Origin: Solidesulfovibrio sp.
GTDB lineage: Bacteria; Desulfobacterota; Desulfovibrionia; Desulfovibrionales; Desulfovibrionaceae
Assembly (NCBI RefSeq): GCF_038562415.1
Contig: NZ_JBCFBA010000002.1
Location: 1-64,000, forward strand
Direction: 5' to 3'
Length of the DNA: 64,000 bases
Shown here: in pieces, positions 36,798 to 45,547 of the stretch
How the letters are laid out: the number at the start of each line of letters is the position of its first letter
Position numbering within the stretch: position 1 is the first letter of the stretch
Made by a program: the position numbers and the translations under genes
The notes under the pieces: generated by a model
Database searches by the model: none
Told to the model about the DNA's origin: nothing
Seen by the model: the letters and a program-made list of their open reading frames with translations, nothing else

Positions 36798-38663
36798 CTA
36801 CAACCAACCAAAGGCGACCCAGGCCAGGATGGCGGCCACGGCGGTAAAGACCGCGGCCAGCGAGACGGCGATGCGGCCGCCGCCGGCGCGGCCGACGGCC
36901 CCGGAGAGGCCGCTGAGGCCGCTGGCCAGCCCAAGGGCTGCCCCGTCCAGGACGTCTTCGTCAATGGCCCGCCAGGCAAAGGCGGCCAGCCGGGCATAGG
37001 GCGCGGCCAGCCGTTTCAGGTACAGGGCGTCGAGGCCCAGGCCGGCGGTGAGGAGGCCGTCCGGGGCGGGCGCCGGATGCCTGGCCGGCCGATAGAAGTG
37101 CCAGGCGATGACCAGGCCCAAAAAGGCCAGCAGGGCGTCGAGGCTTTCCACGAACAGTTCCGCCTGAACGGCGTGGGGGGGAAGCGGCGTGGTCACGCCC
37201 AGGAGATAGTGGTCGAGCCATGGGCGAATATGCAAAAATTCCGGTGGATTGGCAAAGCCGTATCCCACGGCCAGGAGAGCCAGGGGCCACAGGGGGAGTT
37301 CCATTGCGTGCAGGGCCGGCGCGTCGTGGAGGGGCGCGGGATCGGCCGGTTCGGCGAAAAAGGCCACGAAATACATCCGGAAGACGTAGACGGCCGTGAG
37401 CAGGGCGGCCAACGTGCCCATGGCGAAGGCCAACAGAAAGATGGGGTCGGGATGGGTCAGGGCGTCGGCCAGGGTGCGGCCCTTGCTGAAATAGCCCGAG
37501 GTGAAGGGGATGCCGGCGAGCGCTGCCGCGCCGCAGGAAAAAAGGACGAACAGCCCCGGATAGCGCCGCCGCAACGGCGCGCCCATGCGGAAGATGTCGT
37601 GTTCTTCATGACAGGCCTGGATCATGATGCCGGCGCACATGAAAAGCAGCGACTTGAAGAAGGCGTGGGTTTGCAGGTGGAAAAGCGCCCCGGTCACGTC
37701 GGCCGAGCCGGCGGCCAGGAACATGTAGCCGACCTGGCTTACGGTGGAATAGGCCAGGATGCGTTTGACGTCGCGCTGGCCCAGGGCGCAGCAGGCGCCG
37801 TAAAGCGCCGTGGCCCCGCCGAGCAGCGCCGCCGTGGCGCCCACGGGCGGGGCGTAGGCCAGAAGCGGGTCCAGGCGCATGAGCAGGTAGACGCCGGCCG
37901 TGACCATGGTGGCGGCATGGATCAGCGCCGAGACGGGCGTCGGGCCGGCCATGGCGTCGGGCAGCCAGGAGGACAGCGGCAGTTGGGCGGATTTGCCGAG
38001 CGCCGCGAAGAGAAAGCCGAAGCCGATGACGGCGGCCAGGCCCGGCGAGAGCGTCTCCGCCCCGGCGGAAAGCCCGGTGAGCGAGGCCTCGCCGAAAGAG
38101 GCGATGGTGAGCCCCAGCGCGGCCACGTAGCCCAGGTCGCCGATACGGGTGGTGATGAAGGCCTTGCAGCCGGCCACGACGTTTTTGGTGTCTTCGTGCC
38201 AGAAGCCGATGAGCGCGAAGGAGCAAAAGCCCACGCCCTCCCAGCCCAGGAAGAGAAAGACCAGGTCGTCGGCCAGGGCGATGACCAGCATGAAAAAGAC
38301 GAACAGGTTCAGGTAACAGAAATAGCGCGCATAGGATTTGTCCTCGCGCATGTAGCCGGCGGAATAGAGGTGGATGAGCAGGGCCGTGAAGGTGACGGTC
38401 ACGGTCATGACCGCGGCGATGCGGTCGTAGAGCAGCGAAAACTGCGCGGAAAAGCCGTCGAAGGCCAGCCAGGCGCCGAAGCTCACGTGGGTGGGGGCCA
38501 CGCCGCAGCCGGCGAAGGCGACCAGGGCCGCGGCAAAGGACCCGGCCACGGCCAGGGCGGCGGCCAGGGCGCTGGCCCGCCGGCCCACGGCCGAGCCCCA
38601 GCCGGCCTGGAACACCGCGCCGGCCAGGGGGCACAGGAGCATGAGGGCAAGGGCCGTATGCAT
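36798..38663 (-). CDS. nuoL: NADH-quinone oxidoreductase subunit L
   Basis: This is a 621-residue subunit with the distal antiporter fold and the long C-terminal lateral helix expected of NuoL. Family hallmarks include FLGWEGVGFCSFALIGFW, SAQLPLSSWLPDAMAGPTPVSA and RILAYSTVSQVGYM (each in part). Its ATG shares one base with the nuoK stop (TGATG), so translation is coupled. The length agrees with the family (about 610-650). Confidence 0.96.
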   Translation of the reverse strand: MHTALALMLLCPLAGAVFQAGWGSAVGRRASALAAALAVAGSFAAALVAFAGCGVAPTHVSFGAWLAFDGFSAQFSLLYDRIAAVMTVTVTFTALLIHLYSAGYMREDKSYARYFCYLNLFVFFMLVIALADDLVFLFLGWEGVGFCSFALIGFWHEDTKNVVAGCKAFITTRIGDLGYVAALGLTIASFGEASLTGLSAGAETLSPGLAAVIGFGFLFAALGKSAQLPLSSWLPDAMAGPTPVSALIHAATMVTAGVYLLMRLDPLLAYAPPVGATAALLGGATALYGACCALGQRDVKRILAYSTVSQVGYMFLAAGSADVTGALFHLQTHAFFKSLLFMCAGIMIQACHEEHDIFRMGAPLRRRYPGLFVLFSCGAAALAGIPFTSGYFSKGRTLADALTHPDPIFLLAFAMGTLAALLTAVYVFRMYFVAFFAEPADPAPLHDAPALHAMELPLWPLALLAVGYGFANPPEFLHIRPWLDHYLLGVTTPLPPHAVQAELFVESLDALLAFLGLVIAWHFYRPARHPAPAPDGLLTAGLGLDALYLKRLAAPYARLAAFAWRAIDEDVLDGAALGLASGLSGLSGAVGRAGGGRIAVSLAAVFTAVAAILAWVAFGWL

Positions 38664-38971
38664 CACTGCCCTCCCAGCCGGTCGTAACCGTCGATATCGG
38701 CCGTGGCGCCGCCGCGTTTGGCATGGACGAGCAGGGCCAGGCCCAGGGCGGCTTCGGCCGCGGCCAGGCCCATGATCAGGATCGCCGCCGCCTGGCCGTC
38801 CAGGTTGCCGTGGGCCAGGGCGCCGCCGACAAAAGCCAGGCTCGCGGCGGTCAGCATGAATTCCACGCCGACCAGGATCATGAGCACGCTTCGCCGGGCC
38901 ACGGCGCACACGCCGCCGATGACGAACAGCAGGCTGGCCACGGCGAGCACGTGGGACAGGGGAACGTTCAT
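38663..38971 (-). CDS. nuoK: NADH-quinone oxidoreductase subunit K
   Basis: This is a 102-residue subunit with three membrane helices, including the family segment VLMILVGVEFMLTAASLAFV with its conserved glutamate and a second glutamate in MGLAAAEAALGLAL. Both lie on the proton path of the membrane arm. It overlaps nuoJ by four bases and nuoL by one. Confidence 0.95.
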   Translation of the reverse strand: MNVPLSHVLAVASLLFVIGGVCAVARRSVLMILVGVEFMLTAASLAFVGGALAHGNLDGQAAAILIMGLAAAEAALGLALLVHAKRGGATADIDGYDRLGGQ

Positions 38972-39486
38972 GCCGGCTTGCCTCCGTCCGTCGGGTTCCG
39001 TTTGGCCTTGCCCAGCAGCAGCACGGCGGCCAGGGCGGCGAACAGGAGGATGGAGACGGCCTCCACCGCCAGCCAGTAGTCGCCGAAAAGCACGGCCCCG
39101 ACGTTGCCGGGGGCGGCCGTGGCCGCCGGCAGGGGCAGCCGCCCGGCCGGGTCGGCCCCGGCCAGGACGAACAGGGAAACGAAGGTGGCCGCGCCGAGGA
39201 CCGCCGGCAGGGCCAGGCGGGCGGCGGGCAGGGGCCCGGCACCGACGGGCAGGCCGAGGAGCATGATGATGAAGAGAAACAGGACCATGATGGCCCCGGC
39301 GTAGACCACCACCTGCAAGGCCCCGGGCAGGGGCGCGCCAAGCACCGCGAACAGCCCGCCCGAGGCCAGGAAGGCGATGACGGCGCAGCACACGGCGTGG
39401 ATGGGGTTGCGCCGGGTGGCGGCCAGGCCGGCGGCGGCCAGCATCACGGCGGCCAGCAGGTAGAAAAGCGCTCCCAGGGCGGTCAT
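38968..39486 (-). CDS. nuoJ: NADH-quinone oxidoreductase subunit J
   Basis: This is a 172-residue subunit with five membrane helices. The family motif around helix 3 reads QVVVYAGAIMVLFLFIIMLL, where the pi-bulge tyrosine region lies. It belongs to the membrane arm next to the quinone site. It starts 75 bases after nuoI, the largest gap within the distal half of the operon. Confidence 0.94.
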   Translation of the reverse strand: MTALGALFYLLAAVMLAAAGLAATRRNPIHAVCCAVIAFLASGGLFAVLGAPLPGALQVVVYAGAIMVLFLFIIMLLGLPVGAGPLPAARLALPAVLGAATFVSLFVLAGADPAGRLPLPAATAAPGNVGAVLFGDYWLAVEAVSILLFAALAAVLLLGKAKRNPTDGGKPA

Positions 39487-39561
39487 GACGGCTCCCCGGC
39501 CTGTCCGGCCCGTTTTCCTGTTTCTCTATGGCGCATCGTCGTTTCCATGGGCCCGCCCCGG

Positions 39562-40125
39562 CTAGGGCAGGATGCTTTTCACGTCCACGGGCTCGTCCTC
39601 GCCGAGGTGTTCGCCTTTCGGGGCACCGGCGGCCACGCCGGCATGGGCGTAGAAATCGTAGTCCGGGTCCTTGCCGCCGTGGGTAACGAGCAGGTCTTCC
39701 TTTTCGTACACGAAATCCTCGATGGCGTCCTTGCAAAAGGCGAATTCGGGCGTGAGCTGGATGGCGAGCGTCGGGCAGGCCTCTTCGCACAGGCCGCAGT
39801 AGATGCAGCGGGCGAAGTTGATGCGAAACCAGGCCGCCCGGCGCCTTCCGTCCGGGCCTTCCTCGGACTGCATGGAGATGCAGTTGACCGGGCACACGCC
39901 CGAGCACAGGTAGCAGGCCACGCAGCGTTCCTTGCCGTCCGGGGAGCGGGTCAGGATGATGCGGCCGCGTGCGCGGGGGGGCATGGGACGCTTGTAGTCC
40001 GGGTACTGTTCGGTGATGGGCTTGCGAAACAGGTGCGTGAGCGTGGCGGCGTAGGAGCCGGCGATGCCGGCCGCGCCGTCGAGGAATTCGCGCACGAGGC
40101 CCGGCGTGTCTTTTTTTTCGTCCAT
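39562..40125 (-). CDS. nuoI: NADH-quinone oxidoreductase subunit I
   Basis: This is a 187-residue peripheral-arm subunit with two [4Fe-4S] clusters. The eight ligands are in CVACYLCSGVCPVNC and CIYCGLCEEACP. These correspond to clusters N6a and N6b, which pass electrons from NuoG to NuoB. The C-terminal tail has family character (LTPEFAFCKDAIEDFVYEKEDLL in part). It starts 10 bases after nuoH. Confidence 0.96.
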   Translation of the reverse strand: MDEKKDTPGLVREFLDGAAGIAGSYAATLTHLFRKPITEQYPDYKRPMPPRARGRIILTRSPDGKERCVACYLCSGVCPVNCISMQSEEGPDGRRRAAWFRINFARCIYCGLCEEACPTLAIQLTPEFAFCKDAIEDFVYEKEDLLVTHGGKDPDYDFYAHAGVAAGAPKGEHLGEDEPVDVKSILP

Positions 40126-40135
40126 GGTGCGTTTC

Positions 40136-41128
40136 CTACAGGCCGGCGGTCAGGATGGCCCCGGTGACCAGAATGTTCAGTAGCCCCAGCGGCACCAGGC
40201 ACTTCCAGCCCACGGCCATGAGCTGGTCGTAGCGAAGGCGTGGCAGCGAGGCCCGGGTCCAGATGAGAAAGACCGGCACGGCCAGGACTTTCACGGCCAG
40301 CCAGACGATGGGCGGCAGCACCGGCCCGTGCCAGCCGCCCAGGAAGAACACGGCGGTGATGGAGCCGAGTAAGATCATGTTGACGTATTCGCCGACGAAG
40401 AACAGGGCGAAGCGCATGCCGGAATACTCGGTGTGGTAGCCGGCTTGCAGCTCGTTTTCGGCCTCGGGCAGGTCGAAGGGGATGCGGTTGGTCTCGGCCA
40501 GGGCGCTGATGACGAAAATGGCGAAGGCCAGGGGCTGGGTCAGGGCGAAGGGGAGCGTGGCCTGGGCGTCGACGATGGCCGTGAGGTTGAGCGAGCGGGC
40601 CATCATGGCCACCGGGACCAGCGACAGCCCCAGGGCCAGTTCGTAGCTGATCATTTGGGCCGCGCCGCGGATGCCGCCGAGCAGGCTGTACTTGTTGTCC
40701 GAGGTCCAGCCGCCCAGGGCCACGCCGTAGACGGCCAGGGACGACAGGCCGAAGATGACGAGCAACCCCACGTCGGTGTCCGTGACGACTTGCGTGATGC
40801 GCTTGCCGAAAAGGGTGAAGGTGGGGCCGAAGGGCACCACGGCGAAGGCGAAAAGGGCCGCGCCGGCCACGATGGCCGGGGCGACGAGGAAGATGCGCCG
40901 GTCCACGCCGTCGGGGATGATGTCTTCCTTGAGCAGCATTTTAAGTCCGTCGGCGATGGGCTGGAGCAGCCCGAAGGGGCCGACCCGGTTGGGGCCGTAG
41001 CGCACCTGGAAGCGGCCAAGCAGCTTGCGCTCCAGGAGAATCATGTAGGCGGCCAGGCCGAAGACCACGGCCAACACCACGGCCATGCGGACGAGCATGA
41101 CCAGCACGCCGGCAAGAATATCGGTCAT
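40136..41128 (-). CDS. nuoH: NADH-quinone oxidoreductase subunit H
   Basis: This is a 330-residue subunit with eight membrane helices that forms part of the quinone chamber. Hallmarks are RYGPNRVGPFGLLQPIADGLK and the acidic NRIPFDLPEAENELQAGY (in part), which line the first proton channel. The ATG overlaps the nuoG stop by four bases. Confidence 0.96.
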   Translation of the reverse strand: MTDILAGVLVMLVRMAVVLAVVFGLAAYMILLERKLLGRFQVRYGPNRVGPFGLLQPIADGLKMLLKEDIIPDGVDRRIFLVAPAIVAGAALFAFAVVPFGPTFTLFGKRITQVVTDTDVGLLVIFGLSSLAVYGVALGGWTSDNKYSLLGGIRGAAQMISYELALGLSLVPVAMMARSLNLTAIVDAQATLPFALTQPLAFAIFVISALAETNRIPFDLPEAENELQAGYHTEYSGMRFALFFVGEYVNMILLGSITAVFFLGGWHGPVLPPIVWLAVKVLAVPVFLIWTRASLPRLRYDQLMAVGWKCLVPLGLLNILVTGAILTAGL

Positions 41129-43605
41129 GGCTGCCTCCGACGCCAGGCGTGGGGGGGGAGGGTTGGCGCCGCTGCGGACAGTTCCGGCAGGCGCGACAGG
41201 ATGACCGCGCCCGGGGCCATGTTCGGGAAAAGCCGGGCCGTGCCGGCAACGAGGCGCTCGCCGACGGCCAGGGACACGGCGGTGCCGTCGGCGAGGCCCA
41301 GGGCGGCGGCGTCGTCCGGATGCAGGCCGAAGGTCGGCCCGGCCGGGGCCTGCCCCCGGGCCAGGGGGGCATAGCGGCCGAACTCCTCGGTGCCGAAAAG
41401 GGTTTCGTCGAAGACCACGGCCAGGCCGGTAATGGGCGGCGTGGGCGGCACGTCGGCCGTCCCCGGAGTGTCGGGCCGCGAGGCCGTGTCGGGCGGGCCG
41501 TCAGCAGCGGGGGGCGCCTGACCAGCCGCAGCGTCGGGGGGCGCCTGGCTGGCCGCAACGGTGGTTGGCGCCTGGCCGGCCCCAGCGGCGGCAACGGGAA
41601 AACGCAGGATGCGCGCGCCGTCAAGTGGCAGGGGGCCAGGGGCAAGGCCCGTCAGCGCGGCCAGGTCCGGGGCCGGCGGGGCCAGCCCCAGGCCTTGGGC
41701 CAGGGCGTCGCACAGCGCCGCCACGTCGCGCGGGTCCGTGCCCGGGAGCTTGCGGGCGTAGTCGCGGGGCGGATGGCCGCCGTGGCCGTCCCGGGAGACG
41801 GGTTCGCCCGGCGGGGCGACCGGCATGGCATATTGCAGCCGGCCTTCGTTGTTGCACAGCGTGCCGCCGGACTCGAACAGGGTTTGCGTGGGCAAGAACA
41901 CTTTCGCCGCCGCGAAGCTGGGCGTGGGCAGGCAGTCCAGGACGACCAGGGTGTCGAGCCTGCCCAGGGCGGCGGCCAGGGCCGGTGAGGCGGCGGTGGC
42001 GTCGGCCTCGGCCAGGACCAGCCCCTTGACGCGCCCGGCAACGATGTCCCCGGCCAGGTCGTCAAGGCTCGGGGCGTCGGGGGCGGCCAGCAAGGCCGCG
42101 CCGGCCGTGCCCGGGCCGGAAAGGACGGGAAAAAGGCCGATGCGTTCGTCGTTTGGCAAGGTGTGGGCCAGGTGGGGCGCGAAAACGATGACCGGCTGCT
42201 TGGCGGCGGCGAAAGATGTGGCGGCCTCTTCCAGGGCCGGCCAGAGCTGCGGCGACAGGGGCAGGCGCTTTTGGGCTTCGGCGGCGGCCGCTGCGGCCGG
42301 GCCGGTGACGACGGCCAGGACGTCGGCGAGGTGGTCCGGCAGGACGGGCAGGTGCGCAAACGGCAGCGGCAGGCTGACCGGGCGCGGGTCGGCCACGATA
42401 ACCTTGCCTGCGGCCCGGGTCGCCTGGCGCAGGGCCAGGGCCAGCATGGGGGCCTCGAAAAGGGGCGAAACGCCCAGGCACAGCACGGCGTCGGCCTTGG
42501 CCAGGTCGGCCAGGGACCGGGCGCGGCCGTTTGCCAGGGCGGCCAGGGAGGCGGTGGTGTCGGCCTGCTCCCGCCGCCTGGCGAAAAAGGCCGGCCCGCG
42601 CCAGCCGGCGGCCCGGGCCAGGCCGGCCAGGGCGGCCTGGGATTCGAGGCTGGATCGGGAGCCGGCGGCCACGGCTATGGCATCCGGGCCGTGGCGCTGT
42701 GAAACGGCCCGCAGGCGCGCCGCCGCCTGGGCGATGGCCGCGTCCGCTTCCGTGGGCACGCCGTCGATGCGGGCCTGGCGCGGCCGCTCGGCGCTGGCGG
42801 CGTAGCCGAAGGAATAGCGGCCCCGGTCGCACAGGAAAAAGCCGTTGACGGCCGGGTTTTCCCGACCCTCGATGCGCACGATCTCGCGGTAGCGCGACAG
42901 GGCCACGGTCGCGCAACCCAGGGAACAATGCGGGCACAGCGACGGGGCGCGCTGGCAGTCCCAGCGCCGGGATTTGTAGCGGCCGGGCTTGTCGGTGAGC
43001 GTGCCCGTGGGGCACAGGTCGGCCAGGTTGCCGCTAAAGGGGCTCTCCAGGGGGCCGCTCGCGAAGCGGCCGAAATAGACCCGGTTGGCGTTTTGCATGG
43101 GGCCGAAGTCGCGGTAGCCGGCGTATTCCTGGTAGAACCGGACGCAGCGGTAGCAGTGGATGCAGCGGTTCATCTCGTGCTGGATGAAAGGCCCCAGGTC
43201 CTGGTCCAGGTAGGTGCGCTTTTTGCCGGGAAAGCGGCGCAGGCCGTGCCCTCCGGAGATGGTTTCGTCCTGGAGCAGGCAGTGTCCCCCCTCGTCGCAG
43301 ACCGGACAGTCGTGGGGGTGGTTGGCCATGAGCAGTTCGATGACCTGGCGGCGGAAAGCCACGGCCTCGGGGTGGAAGGTTTCCACCACCATGCCGTCGG
43401 CGGCCGGGGTCATGCAGCTCATTTCCAGGCCCTTGGTCGGGCCGTCGACGAACATGACGGCGCACATGCGGCAGGCCCCGGCCGCGCCCAGGGCCGGGTG
43501 CCAGCAAAAGCGCGGGATGACGATCCCGAGCTTCTCGGCCGCCTCGATGACCATGGTGCCCTTGGGCACGGACACGGGCCGGCCGTCGATGATCAGATCG
43601 GGCAT
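41125..43605 (-). CDS. nuoG: NADH-quinone oxidoreductase subunit G
   Basis: This is an 826-residue peripheral-arm subunit. The N-terminal part binds a [2Fe-2S] cluster (CWHPALGAAGACRMC, later SCM), an N5-type cluster with histidine ligand (HPHDCPVCDEGGHC) and an N4-type cluster (CIHCYRC). A CPHCSLGC motif next suggests the extra N7 cluster. The rest is a molybdopterin-oxidoreductase fold without cofactor. A Pro/Ala-rich insert (about residues 665-725) with repeated QAPP units interrupts the C-terminal part and is not usual for the family. It overlaps nuoF by 13 bases. Confidence 0.95.
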   Translation of the reverse strand: MPDLIIDGRPVSVPKGTMVIEAAEKLGIVIPRFCWHPALGAAGACRMCAVMFVDGPTKGLEMSCMTPAADGMVVETFHPEAVAFRRQVIELLMANHPHDCPVCDEGGHCLLQDETISGGHGLRRFPGKKRTYLDQDLGPFIQHEMNRCIHCYRCVRFYQEYAGYRDFGPMQNANRVYFGRFASGPLESPFSGNLADLCPTGTLTDKPGRYKSRRWDCQRAPSLCPHCSLGCATVALSRYREIVRIEGRENPAVNGFFLCDRGRYSFGYAASAERPRQARIDGVPTEADAAIAQAAARLRAVSQRHGPDAIAVAAGSRSSLESQAALAGLARAAGWRGPAFFARRREQADTTASLAALANGRARSLADLAKADAVLCLGVSPLFEAPMLALALRQATRAAGKVIVADPRPVSLPLPFAHLPVLPDHLADVLAVVTGPAAAAAAEAQKRLPLSPQLWPALEEAATSFAAAKQPVIVFAPHLAHTLPNDERIGLFPVLSGPGTAGAALLAAPDAPSLDDLAGDIVAGRVKGLVLAEADATAASPALAAALGRLDTLVVLDCLPTPSFAAAKVFLPTQTLFESGGTLCNNEGRLQYAMPVAPPGEPVSRDGHGGHPPRDYARKLPGTDPRDVAALCDALAQGLGLAPPAPDLAALTGLAPGPLPLDGARILRFPVAAAGAGQAPTTVAASQAPPDAAAGQAPPAADGPPDTASRPDTPGTADVPPTPPITGLAVVFDETLFGTEEFGRYAPLARGQAPAGPTFGLHPDDAAALGLADGTAVSLAVGERLVAGTARLFPNMAPGAVILSRLPELSAAAPTLPPHAWRRRQP

Positions 43606-44957
43606 TGGTCCTCCGGGCAGGGCGTGGGGCCGAAATCGGGTGGCCGGGTGCCGCAGGCCTTGCCGCGCGCCGCCGGCGGCGGGTTGCCGAAGGGGCAGCG
43701 CTTTTGCCGCAGGTGCTCGCGCACTTCCGCTTCGAAGTACTCGAACAGGCTCAACAGCGGTTCGGCCGCGCCCGGGGCGAAGGCGCAGTAGGCCGAACGC
43801 ATGGCCTTGGCCGCGTCCTTGATCATGGCGATGTGTTCCTCGCGGCCCTGTCCGCCTTCGATCAGGCGCAGCAGATGGCGCACGTAGGGCAGGCCCTCGC
43901 GGCAGGGCGTGCACCAGCCGCAGGATTCGCGGGTGAAGAACTCCATCAGGTTGAGCGTGGCCCCGACCAGGCAGGTGTTCTGGTCGAAGACCATGATGGA
44001 GGCCGTGCCGAAGCGCTGGCCGGCCCGCTTCATGGGCTCGAAGTCCATTTCCAGGTCGAGGTACTTGTCGGGCATGAACGGGGTCGAGGCGCCGCCCGGG
44101 ATGACGGCCTTGAGCACCCGGCCGGGGGGCATGCCGCCGGCGTGGGTGTAGATGATCTCGCGAAGCGGCGTGCCGATGGGCAGTTCGTAGCAGCCGGGCC
44201 TGGCCACGCGGCCGGACACGCTGAAAAGCTTGGTGCCCGAACCGGTGGCCGAGCGGGCCAGCGACTTGAACCACTCCGGGCCGTTTCGCACGATACCGGG
44301 CAGGTTGGCCAGGGTTTCCAGGTTGTTGACGATGGTCGGGCAGTCCCACAGCCCCTTGACGCTGGTGCGCGGGCCGCCCTTGCGCGGGTTGGGGCGCAGG
44401 CCCGAAATGGCTTTGATCTGCGCCGAGGCCTCGCCGCAGATGTAGCGGCCGGCGCTGCGGTGCACGTGGATGTCGAAGCTAAAATCCGTGCCCAGGATGT
44501 TTTTCCCTAGGAGTCCATGTTCCCGGGCCACCCGGGACTGTTCTTCGAGGAGCACGGCGTCGGATTCGTAGGAGGGGCGGATGAAGCAGACGCCTTCGCT
44601 GGCCTTGACGGCATAGGCGCAGAGAATGATGCCCTCGATGACCAGGTGCGGGTCCACGTTGACCAGGATGCGGTCCTTGAAGGTGCCGGGCTCCATCTCG
44701 TCGGTGTTGACCACCACGTAGCGTGGGCCGACGTAATCGGCCGGGATGCCCTGCCATTTCTTGCCGGCCGGGAAACCGGCCCCGCCCCGGCCGCGCAGGT
44801 CGGCTTCGAGCACCAGTTGCAGCACCTCGGCCGGGGTGCGCTTGCCCACGGTGGCGGCAAGGGCCTCGTAGCCGCCGCCGGCCCGGTACTCGTCGATGGT
44901 GGCCGGACGGCCCAGGTGGCGGTTTTTGAGAAGCACCTGCGGCGTGTCTATTTGCAT
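43593..44957 (-). CDS. nuoF: NADH-quinone oxidoreductase subunit F (altered nucleotide-site motif)
   Basis: This is a 454-residue subunit that holds FMN, the nucleotide site and cluster N3. LRGRGGAGFPAGKKW (54-68) and NTDEMEPGTFKDR (84-96) are intact. The N3 ligands are Cys346, Cys349, Cys352 (SCGWCTPC) and Cys391. The usual motif GEETAL is changed to GEASAQ (175-180): the second glutamate, which lies in the NADH pocket, is alanine. This may alter the choice of NADH, NADPH or another donor. The start MQIDTPQ overlaps nuoE by 10 bases. Confidence 0.94.
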   Translation of the reverse strand: MQIDTPQVLLKNRHLGRPATIDEYRAGGGYEALAATVGKRTPAEVLQLVLEADLRGRGGAGFPAGKKWQGIPADYVGPRYVVVNTDEMEPGTFKDRILVNVDPHLVIEGIILCAYAVKASEGVCFIRPSYESDAVLLEEQSRVAREHGLLGKNILGTDFSFDIHVHRSAGRYICGEASAQIKAISGLRPNPRKGGPRTSVKGLWDCPTIVNNLETLANLPGIVRNGPEWFKSLARSATGSGTKLFSVSGRVARPGCYELPIGTPLREIIYTHAGGMPPGRVLKAVIPGGASTPFMPDKYLDLEMDFEPMKRAGQRFGTASIMVFDQNTCLVGATLNLMEFFTRESCGWCTPCREGLPYVRHLLRLIEGGQGREEHIAMIKDAAKAMRSAYCAFAPGAAEPLLSLFEYFEAEVREHLRQKRCPFGNPPPAARGKACGTRPPDFGPTPCPEDQCPI

Positions 44958-45445
44958 CGCACCGGCTCCTCGGTGGATTGGCGCAGCTCGGCCAGGGCCG
45001 CGTCGATGCGTTCGGGGGTGAGCCTGTCGTAGAAGCGGCCGTTGACGAGCATGGTCGGGGCGTTGTGGCAGTTGCCGATGCAGGCCGCCGGCAGCACGGT
45101 GAAAAGGCCGTCCTCGGTGGTGCCGCCGGGCGGCACGCCGAGGGTGCGGCACAGGTAGTCGAAGATGGAATCCTGGTGGAACATCCAGCAGACCACGGAA
45201 TCGCAGACGTGGATGACGTAGCGCCCGACAGGCCGGCGGTAGAGGTAGTCGTAGAAGGTGGCCAGGGATTCCAGTTCGAGGGTGGTCATGCCGAGGACGC
45301 GGCTGGCGTAGTGCATGGCCTCGTCGCAGAGATACCCGTAGTGGCGCTGCAGGGCGTACATGACGTCCACGGCCGCCTCGCGGGGATGGCCGGCCGTGTC
45401 GATGCGGTGCTGGATCTGGGCGACGAGGTCGTCAGGCAAGGGCAT
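44948..45445 (-). CDS. nuoE: NADH-quinone oxidoreductase subunit E
   Basis: This is a 165-residue subunit with a thioredoxin-like [2Fe-2S] domain (cluster N1a). The four ligands are in HVCDSVVCW and AACIGNCHNAP. The N-terminal helical part (YALQRHYGYLCDEAM) is typical. It pairs with NuoF. A three-hairpin repeat separates it from the upstream nuoBCD gene, which makes this the only sizable interruption in the proximal half of the operon (102 bases). Confidence 0.95.
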   Translation of the reverse strand: MPLPDDLVAQIQHRIDTAGHPREAAVDVMYALQRHYGYLCDEAMHYASRVLGMTTLELESLATFYDYLYRRPVGRYVIHVCDSVVCWMFHQDSIFDYLCRTLGVPPGGTTEDGLFTVLPAACIGNCHNAPTMLVNGRFYDRLTPERIDAALAELRQSTEEPVRCK

Positions 45446-45450
45446 GGGAA

Positions 45451-45525
45451 GCCTCCGGCGGCCAGGGGCGCCGCCCCTGGACCCCGCCGGGGGGCATGAT
45501 GCCCCCCGGGCCCCCTCGAAGGGGG
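45451..45525. repeat. three-hairpin GC-rich intergenic repeat, copy 2
   Basis: Hairpins lie at 45462-45480 (arms CCAGGGGCG/CCGCCCCTGG), 45487-45509 (10-bp stem, loop TGA) and 45511-45525 (CCCCC TCGAA GGGGG). On the minus strand the unit ends in GGGGTCCAGGGGC...GCCCCTGGCCGCCGGAGGC, nearly identical to the copy at 112-220. It sits inside the nuo operon between nuoBCD and nuoE, where it could attenuate transcription or protect the upstream mRNA segment. Confidence 0.7.
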
Positions 45526-45547
45526 TACGTGGGTATGGTGTGGCGTT

